34,442 bases of DNA, taken from Burkholderiales bacterium (GTDB taxonomy: Bacteria; Pseudomonadota; Gammaproteobacteria; Burkholderiales; Burkholderiaceae_F). Positions 29,590 to 34,442 of this stretch are shown here, one piece after another. The number at the start of each line of letters is the position of its first letter. Positions within the stretch are counted from its first letter, which is position 1. The position numbers and the translations under genes are program-made. The notes beneath the pieces were generated by a model, which saw nothing but the letters and a program-made list of their open reading frames with translations, did not search any database and had not been told where the DNA came from. The stretch is taken from positions 1,387,563 through 1,422,004 of the forward strand of contig CP070661.1 of NCBI GenBank assembly GCA_020355165.1. Direction: 5' to 3'.

Positions 29590-30147
29590 ATGACGGCCGC
29601 GCGCAGGCACGCTGAGTTCATCCTCGCCGGCAGCGGCGGCCAGGGGCTGATCCTGTCCGGCATCCTGCTCGCCGAGGCGGCGATGAACGAGGGCCGCAAC
29701 GTCGTGCAGACGCAGTCGTACGGCATCGCCAGCCGCGGCGGCCTGTCGCTGGCCGAGGTGATCGTCGACGACGACGAGATCGTCTTCCAGCAGGTGCGCC
29801 GGCCCGACTGCGTGCTGGCGCTGTCGGAGGAGGCGGCGGCGAAGTTCGGCGGCTGGGCCGCCGACGGCGTGCCGGTCGTCTACGACCAGACGATCGTCGC
29901 CCCGCGCAGCGGCGAGAATTTCATCGGCCGCCCGTTCACGCGGGCGGCGAGCGAGCTGGGCGGCGCCGGCAGCGTCAACATCCTGGCGCTGGCGGCGGTG
30001 GCGGCGCTCACCGGCGTCGTGCAGGCCGCCAGCCTCGAGCAGCTGATCCGCCGCAACTTCCGCGGCGCGGCGCTCGACCTGAACCTGAAGATGCTCGCTG
30101 CCGGCGCCGCTATGGCAGGCGCCGGGGCGGCGGGCCAGGCCGCCTGA
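29590..30147 (+). CDS. 2-oxoacid:ferredoxin oxidoreductase, gamma subunit
   Basis: A 185-residue gamma-type subunit of the pyruvate/2-oxoacid ferredoxin oxidoreductase family. The signature FILAGSGGQGLILSGILLAEA with its Gly-rich turn, QSYGIASRGGLSLAEVIVDDDEI and NILALAAVAAL are typical of POR gamma domains, which help bind CoA. ATG 29590 begins three bases after the korB stop; an in-frame GTG at 29584 overlapping that stop is an alternative. The stop TGA overlaps the ATG of the next gene by one base (TGATG). In many KorA proteins this domain is fused to alpha, so its separate coding is an architectural variant. Confidence 0.9.
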   Translation: MTAARRHAEFILAGSGGQGLILSGILLAEAAMNEGRNVVQTQSYGIASRGGLSLAEVIVDDDEIVFQQVRRPDCVLALSEEAAAKFGGWAADGVPVVYDQTIVAPRSGENFIGRPFTRAASELGGAGSVNILALAAVAALTGVVQAASLEQLIRRNFRGAALDLNLKMLAAGAAMAGAGAAGQAA

Positions 30148-31793
30148 TGGGCAGCGCGATGGTCGCTTCGCCGCCGCGCCTGCCGCTGAAGGTGGCACCG
30201 TGCGAGACCGCCTGCCCGGCCGGCATCGACGTGCCGCGCTACGTGCGGCAGGTGCGCGAGGGCCACTTCAGCGAGGCGCTGCAGACCATCCGAGAGCGCA
30301 TCCCCTTTCCGCTGGTCTGCGGCTACGCCTGCTTCCATCCGTGCGAGGCGAAATGCGGCCGCAGCCAGTACGAGGGGCCGGTGGCGATCCGCAAGCTCAA
30401 GCGCGTCGCCGCCGAACTCGCCACCGAGGTGCGCGTTCCCCCGGCACTCACGCCGACAGGAAGAAAGGTCGCCATCGTCGGCTCGGGCCCGTGCGGGTTG
30501 ACCGCGGCGTACTACCTGGCGCTGCTCGGCCACTCGGTGACGGTGTTCGAGGCACGGCAGCGCACCGGCGGCATGCTGCGCTACGGGATCCCGGCCTACC
30601 GGCTGCCGGACCAGGTCATCGACGCCGACGTGCGCCTGATCGAGGCGGCCGGCGTCGAGATCCGCGCCGGCCAGCGGATCGGCTCGGCCGACGCGCTGCT
30701 CGAGGGGTACGACGCGGTGCTGCTCGCCTCCGGCGCCTGGCGCGCGCAGGGCCTGGACATCCCCGGCGGCAATGGCGCGTCGGTGCTCAAGGGCATCGAA
30801 TTCCTCGAGGCGGTGAACGACGGCCGGCCGCCGGCGATCGGCACCAAGGTCGTGGTGATCGGCGGTGGCGACACGGCGATCGACGCCGCGCGGGCCAGCC
30901 GCCGGCTGGGCGCCGAGGTCGTTCAGGTCTACCGGCGCACGCGCGCCGAGATGCCCGCCAACGCCGAGGAGGTCGCGGCGGCGATCGAGGAGGGCGTGCG
31001 GCTCGAGTTCCTCGCCGCGCCGCTGCGCATCGAGCCCGGCACGGTGCAGTGCATCCGCATGTCGCTCGGCGAGCCGGATGCCGACGGCCGGCGCCGGCCG
31101 CAGGCGGCGGCGGGCAGCGAATTCGAGATCGCGGCCGACACGGTGATCCTCGCCGTCGGCCAGCTGGCGAGCGCGCCGCAGACCGCCGCCGCGCGGGCCG
31201 AAGACGGCACCATCCGCGCGCGACCGGACGACCTGGCGACCTCCGTGCCGCGCGTCTTCGCCGGCGGCGACGCCGTCACCGGCCCGTCGTCGATCATCGT
31301 CGCCATCGCGCAGGGCCGCAGCGCAGCGGCGGCGATCGACCGTCAGCTGGGCGGCGACGGCGACCTGCAGCGATTTGCCTCGGCGCGGCCGGAGAGCGAA
31401 CTGCGCGACGGTGCGCCGCGGGGCAGCGCGCAGCAGCTGCCGGGGCAGATCCCGCTCGCCAAGCGGCTTGCCGGCTTCGCGCTGGCCGAGCAGGCGTTCG
31501 ACGCGAAGACCGCCGCGGCCGAGGCGAGCCGTTGCCTGTCGTGCGACCTGCTCGCCTACGACGTGCAGGTCGACGCAGCGCTGTGCAAGGACTGCGGCTA
31601 CTGCGACGAAGTCTGCGGGCTCGACGTGTTCGCGCGCTCCGACACCTACCACGCCAGCGGCTACCGGCCGTACGTCGCCGCGCACGCCGAGCGCTGCATC
31701 GGCTGCCTGCGCTGCATCTACATCTGCCCGGACTTCGCGATCACGGTGCGCAACCTACGCGAGCCGGCGCTCGCCGAGATCGACGGCAGGTAG
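30147..31793 (+). CDS. GltD-like FAD/NAD(P) oxidoreductase fused to 2[4Fe-4S] ferredoxin
   Basis: A 548-residue protein (about 58 kDa). The N-terminal 75 residues carry Cys19, Cys23, Cys58, Cys62, Cys66 and Cys70, as in glutamate-synthase-small-subunit-like Fe-S domains. Then come FAD-binding VAIVGSGPCGLTAAYY (about 107) and NAD(P)-binding VVVIGGGDTAIDAARA followed by YRR, then GD-type FAD motif VFAGGDAVTG. The last about 75 residues form a two-cluster ferredoxin: Cys480, 483, 486, 490 and Cys517, 520, 523, 527 (the second with CP). It overlaps the gamma gene and so belongs to the kor operon. Role by inference: electron exchange between the Kor core (through the ferredoxin domain) and NAD(P). 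From memory, an NADP-linked Kor with a flavoprotein subunit is known from Azoarcus evansii; I could not compare sequences. Confidence 0.88.
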   Translation: MGSAMVASPPRLPLKVAPCETACPAGIDVPRYVRQVREGHFSEALQTIRERIPFPLVCGYACFHPCEAKCGRSQYEGPVAIRKLKRVAAELATEVRVPPALTPTGRKVAIVGSGPCGLTAAYYLALLGHSVTVFEARQRTGGMLRYGIPAYRLPDQVIDADVRLIEAAGVEIRAGQRIGSADALLEGYDAVLLASGAWRAQGLDIPGGNGASVLKGIEFLEAVNDGRPPAIGTKVVVIGGGDTAIDAARASRRLGAEVVQVYRRTRAEMPANAEEVAAAIEEGVRLEFLAAPLRIEPGTVQCIRMSLGEPDADGRRRPQAAAGSEFEIAADTVILAVGQLASAPQTAAARAEDGTIRARPDDLATSVPRVFAGGDAVTGPSSIIVAIAQGRSAAAAIDRQLGGDGDLQRFASARPESELRDGAPRGSAQQLPGQIPLAKRLAGFALAEQAFDAKTAAAEASRCLSCDLLAYDVQVDAALCKDCGYCDEVCGLDVFARSDTYHASGYRPYVAAHAERCIGCLRCIYICPDFAITVRNLREPALAEIDGR

Positions 31794-31899
31794 TCAGCCC
31801 GCCGCGAGCCGGCCGGGCGGATTGGCCGTGATCGCAGGCACGGCGGGACGGAAGCAACGAGCGCCTCCCGGCGCGTGGCAGGAAGGCGCGGCGCCTGCC

Positions 31900-33897
31900 T
31901 CACTCGTCCGAACGAAAGCCGACCCGCGCGTGCGAGCCGTCGCAGAAAGGCTTGTTCCCGGAAGCGCCGCAGCGGCACAGCCGCGCCGACTGCGTTCGCA
32001 GCACCACGCGCCCCGTGCCGGCGAGGATCTCGACATTGCCGCTGAGCTGCAGCGGGCCGTTGGGCTGCGGGTCGATCCTCAGCGGCCCGGCGCGCTCGGC
32101 GAGCGGTTCGGTGCGGAGGGTGGCAGGCTCGCCGCTGGCCGCGAAGCCCGAGGTCGCATGGCTGCGGCCGTCGCAGTAGGGCTTGCGCTTCGACTTGCCG
32201 CAGCGGCACAGCGTCGCGCGGAAGGCGCCGCCGTCCGGCGACTCGATCTGCGCGTGCACGGCGTAGGGACCGTTCTCTCGCACACGTAAGACGTTGACCG
32301 CGGGGGCCGTCTCCTGCGGTCCGCCGTCGTGCCGTTCGTAGCTGATCGCACCGGACGGGCAGTTGTGCGCGACGCGCACGCACTGCTCCACCGAGACGGT
32401 TTCCGGATGCAGCCAGCTGCCGCGCGTGCTGTTGGCGATGAACGCGGTCGGCGCATCGAGCACGCAGTGTCGCGCGTGGATGCAGCGGTGGCCGTCGAAG
32501 CGGATGGTGATCGCCGGCGTGCTGACTGCCTCGGGCGCGTACGGCGCCGCAGGCGGCCGCGGCGGGCCAGCGGATGGCTCGGCCGGCGGCGGCCCCGCGG
32601 CGGCCGGCGACGAGTCCACCCGCGCCACGCGTTCGACCGCTGCGCCGAGCGGCGTCTCGAAGCGCTGGTGCAGGTCCTCGAACCGAAGCGCCAGTGCGTC
32701 CAGGTCGTCGGCAACGCCTGCCAGCGGCACCGTGCCAGCCAGTTGCCGCGCCGCCCTGCCCAGTTCGGCCGAGCGCTCGCCGAGGATGCGCGCCGCGCAC
32801 TGCTGCACCAGCTGGCCCGACGAGCCGGGCAGCTCGAAGTTCGGTGCCGCGGTCAGCCCGGGCCGCGCCGGGTCGGCCGGCAGGCGGGTGGCGACCTCCG
32901 CCACGCGGCCCATCACCGACATCAGCATCGACGACGAAGTCGCCAGCGCGACGCGCAGCGGCTGCGGCAGCGGCGCCGGCGCGAACACCTGCGACAGCAC
33001 CCGGATCATCAGCGCATAGATCGAGTTGGCGAGATCGACCACCTTGGTGGCGAGCGGCTCGACGATCGGCACGCCGTCGTGGAACAGGGCGCCGCCGAGC
33101 AGCGGATTGCGCACGACCGGCCGCGCCGGCTCGAAGCCCGGGCGCGCGGCGCGCAGTTCGGCAAGCTCCCTGCGGATGGCGCTGAAACGGGCGAAGTGCG
33201 AGTCCTCGCGGTGTGCCGGCGCGCCCTCGCCCTGCAGCACGATCTGCTCGACGGCGCGCTTCGCCGAGGCGAGGTCGGTGATCCTGAACAGGCCCGGCAG
33301 GCCGAACTCCTCGGTGCCGACCTGGGCCTGCCCGTGGCCGACGAACACGCGCTCCTCGCCGAGCTGCTCGGCCAGGCGCAGCAGGCCCTGCAGGGCACCG
33401 TGGTACAGGTGGCCCTGGGTGCCGTAGTCCTGCGGCGACGGGGCCAGCATGTCGGGACGGGCGAGCCGCCGGTAATGCGAAGCGTGCTCGAAGCCGGCGC
33501 CGTCGGCGATGCGGATGTTCTCGGGGCGCTCGATGAACATGAAGTGGTCAAGCGCCGCCTCGCCGAACGGGCTGAGGTCCATCACCACGTCGGCCGGGAA
33601 GTGGCCCGGACGCACCGGGAAGGCCGGCCGCCACAGGTGCGGCGCGGCGCCGATCGCCGCCAGCAGGTTGTTCACCAGCGACAGGTGCAGCATCTCCTCG
33701 AGCGCCACCTGGGCCAGCGAGCGGCGCCAGCGCTCGATCGCCGCCAGTTCCTCCGCCGTGACGCCTTCGGCCGTCTCGCGCTTCAGCGTCCACTGGGCGT
33801 ACAGGTACGAGCACATGACGGTGTGCTCGAACTCGGCCGCCTCGCACAGCAGGTAGATCAGTTCTTCGCGATCCTGGACGACGATATGCTCGGTCAT
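31900..33897 (-). CDS. Ferritin-like / Fer4_19 / tandem CDGSH iron protein
   Basis: A 665-residue composite. Residues 1-220 are a ferritin-like (VioB/iminophenylpyruvate-synthase-type) helical domain with metal-ligand candidates in CEAAEFEHTVMCSYLYAQ and LEEMLHLSLVNNLLAAIG. Residues about 220-440 are further helical, then a Pro/Ala linker. A divergent 4Fe-4S domain (Fer4_19-like, about 455-530) follows, with RCIHARHC and CVRVAHNCPSGAI. The C-terminus has two CDGSH 2Fe-2S motifs: Cys564, Cys566, Cys575 with H580 in a sequence reading CDGRSH (one residue longer than normal), and Cys641, Cys643, Cys652, His656 in regular CDGSH. ATG 33897 has only a weak purine site upstream. It stands alone between the convergent kor operon and the ABC gene. 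Role in iron or redox handling is inference; no partner gene is adjacent. Confidence 0.88.
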   Translation of the reverse strand: MTEHIVVQDREELIYLLCEAAEFEHTVMCSYLYAQWTLKRETAEGVTAEELAAIERWRRSLAQVALEEMLHLSLVNNLLAAIGAAPHLWRPAFPVRPGHFPADVVMDLSPFGEAALDHFMFIERPENIRIADGAGFEHASHYRRLARPDMLAPSPQDYGTQGHLYHGALQGLLRLAEQLGEERVFVGHGQAQVGTEEFGLPGLFRITDLASAKRAVEQIVLQGEGAPAHREDSHFARFSAIRRELAELRAARPGFEPARPVVRNPLLGGALFHDGVPIVEPLATKVVDLANSIYALMIRVLSQVFAPAPLPQPLRVALATSSSMLMSVMGRVAEVATRLPADPARPGLTAAPNFELPGSSGQLVQQCAARILGERSAELGRAARQLAGTVPLAGVADDLDALALRFEDLHQRFETPLGAAVERVARVDSSPAAAGPPPAEPSAGPPRPPAAPYAPEAVSTPAITIRFDGHRCIHARHCVLDAPTAFIANSTRGSWLHPETVSVEQCVRVAHNCPSGAISYERHDGGPQETAPAVNVLRVRENGPYAVHAQIESPDGGAFRATLCRCGKSKRKPYCDGRSHATSGFAASGEPATLRTEPLAERAGPLRIDPQPNGPLQLSGNVEILAGTGRVVLRTQSARLCRCGASGNKPFCDGSHARVGFRSDE

Positions 33898-34052
33898 GGT
33901 CGATGGGCTGCCTCGACAGATTGGACGAAACTGCTGCGCACCTTAAAGCATCACCAGGCCCGGCGCGAGGCGAGGGCGCTCCCTTCGGCGCGTGATTCCG
34001 GTCGCGTCGCCGGAACGCCTTGCCCGGCTGAGGGCGCCGGCGCGGCGGCCGC

Positions 34053-34442
34053 TCAGGCGACGAACTGCAGCGCCGCCAGCCGCGCGTAAAGGCCGCCGCG
34101 GGCAGCCAGCTCGGTGTGCGTGCCGGCGTCGACGATGCGGCCGGCGTCGACGACGAAGATGCGGGAGGCAGCCTGCACGGTGGCGAGGCGGTGCGCGATG
34201 ACGATCGTCGTGCGGCCGGCCATCGCCGCCTGCAGCGCCGCCTGCACCGCGCGCTCGCTCTCCGCGTCCAGCGCCGAGGTCGCCTCGTCGAGCAGCAGCA
34301 GCGGCGCGTTCTTCAGCATCGCGCGGGCGACCGCCACCCGCTGCCGCTGGCCGCCGGAAAGGCGCAGCCCCCGCTCGCCGACGAAGGTCGCGTAGCCGTC
34401 CGGCAGCTGGCGCACGAATTCGTCGACGAAGGCCGCGTGCGC
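34053..34442 (-). CDS. ABC exporter ATP-binding domain, 3' part (cut by window edge)
   Basis: The frame is open through the right edge, so the 5' part of the gene lies outside the window. The visible 129 residues are the C-terminal half of a nucleotide-binding domain: [22 protein letters not shown] (ABC signature), [12 protein letters not shown] (Walker B and D-loop), and [10 protein letters not shown] (H-loop), ending [10 protein letters not shown]. This matches MsbA/LmrA-type ABC exporters, in which an N-terminal six-helix membrane domain precedes this one. Substrate cannot be assigned from this fragment. It lies 155 bases before the iron-protein start on the same strand. Confidence 0.9.
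   Translation of the reverse strand, partial: AHAAFVDEFVRQLPDGYATFVGERGLRLSGGQRQRVAVARAMLKNAPLLLLDEATSALDAESERAVQAALQAAMAGRTTIVIAHRLATVQAASRIFVVDAGRIVDAGTHTELAARGGLYARLAALQFVA

Noticed and set aside
29880-31685. Minus-strand open frame of 601 codons opposite the kor flavoprotein
   Set aside because: The sense strand encodes matching Fe-S and Rossmann motifs; the antisense lacks any.
31884-31896. AGGCGC-G-GCGCCT inverted repeat between the kor operon and the iron-protein gene
   Set aside because: The centre is one base, too short for a hairpin loop, and there is no T-run, so it is not a credible terminator.
32329-34089. Plus-strand open frame of 586 codons opposite the iron protein
   Set aside because: Antisense artefact, Arg/His-rich; the minus strand has CDGSH and ferritin-like motifs.

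Overview
The window is a GC-rich (about two thirds G+C by eye) bacterial chromosome segment of about 34 kb. It carries 24 protein genes supported by sequence, one of them cut by the right edge, plus one weaker small ORF. I saw no rRNA, tRNA, insertion sequence, phage gene or CRISPR array. Gram-negative envelope features (outer-membrane barrels ending in Phe, a lipobox, a patatin/BamA-type protein), FadH, ThyA/FolA and a CoA-dependent 2-oxoacid:ferredoxin oxidoreductase fit a betaproteobacterium. Rhodocyclales-like is my guess from gene content, not something the sequence proves.

Region 1 (about 0.3-12.3 kb) is an envelope and sulfatase region. A minus-strand AraC-type regulator lies divergent to a run of plus-strand genes: a DUF2092 periplasmic protein, a Gln-rich small exported protein, a possible 65-residue repeat peptide, an outer-membrane barrel, a large exported arylsulfatase, its radical-SAM maturase, a second barrel and a patatin-type outer-membrane phospholipase. 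The sulfatase has Ser instead of Cys at the formylglycine position, which explains the adjacent anSME-type maturase. It also carries two C-terminal beta-rich repeats.

Region 2 (12.3-21.6 kb) is mixed. It holds a lipoprotein with a transglutaminase-like and a TPR part, two small exported proteins, a zinc-ribbon/class III cyclase/AAA/TPR signalling protein, FadH (2,4-dienoyl-CoA reductase) and a DUF2279 protein.

Region 3 (21.7-24.9 kb) is a minus-strand operon: an exported protein of unknown function, thyA, an EamA transporter and folA. The thymidylate-cycle pair is interrupted by the transporter, and the genes are nearly contiguous or overlapping. Divergent from it are a GAF/GGDEF diguanylate cyclase and a voltage-gated-type potassium channel, followed by the clearest intrinsic terminator in the window (27403-27436).

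Region 4 (27.5-31.8 kb) is a tightly coupled four-gene operon, korA-korB-korC plus a GltD-like FAD/NAD(P) protein fused to a two-cluster ferredoxin. It probably encodes a 2-oxoacid oxidoreductase that can exchange electrons with NAD(P). Region 5 (31.9-34.4 kb, minus strand) has a composite iron protein (ferritin-like, divergent 4Fe-4S and two CDGSH motifs, one with an inserted residue) and the 3' end of an ABC exporter gene.

The most interesting points are the Ser-type sulfatase/maturase envelope module, the sulfatase C-terminal repeats, the kor operon with its own flavoprotein-ferredoxin, and the composite CDGSH protein.
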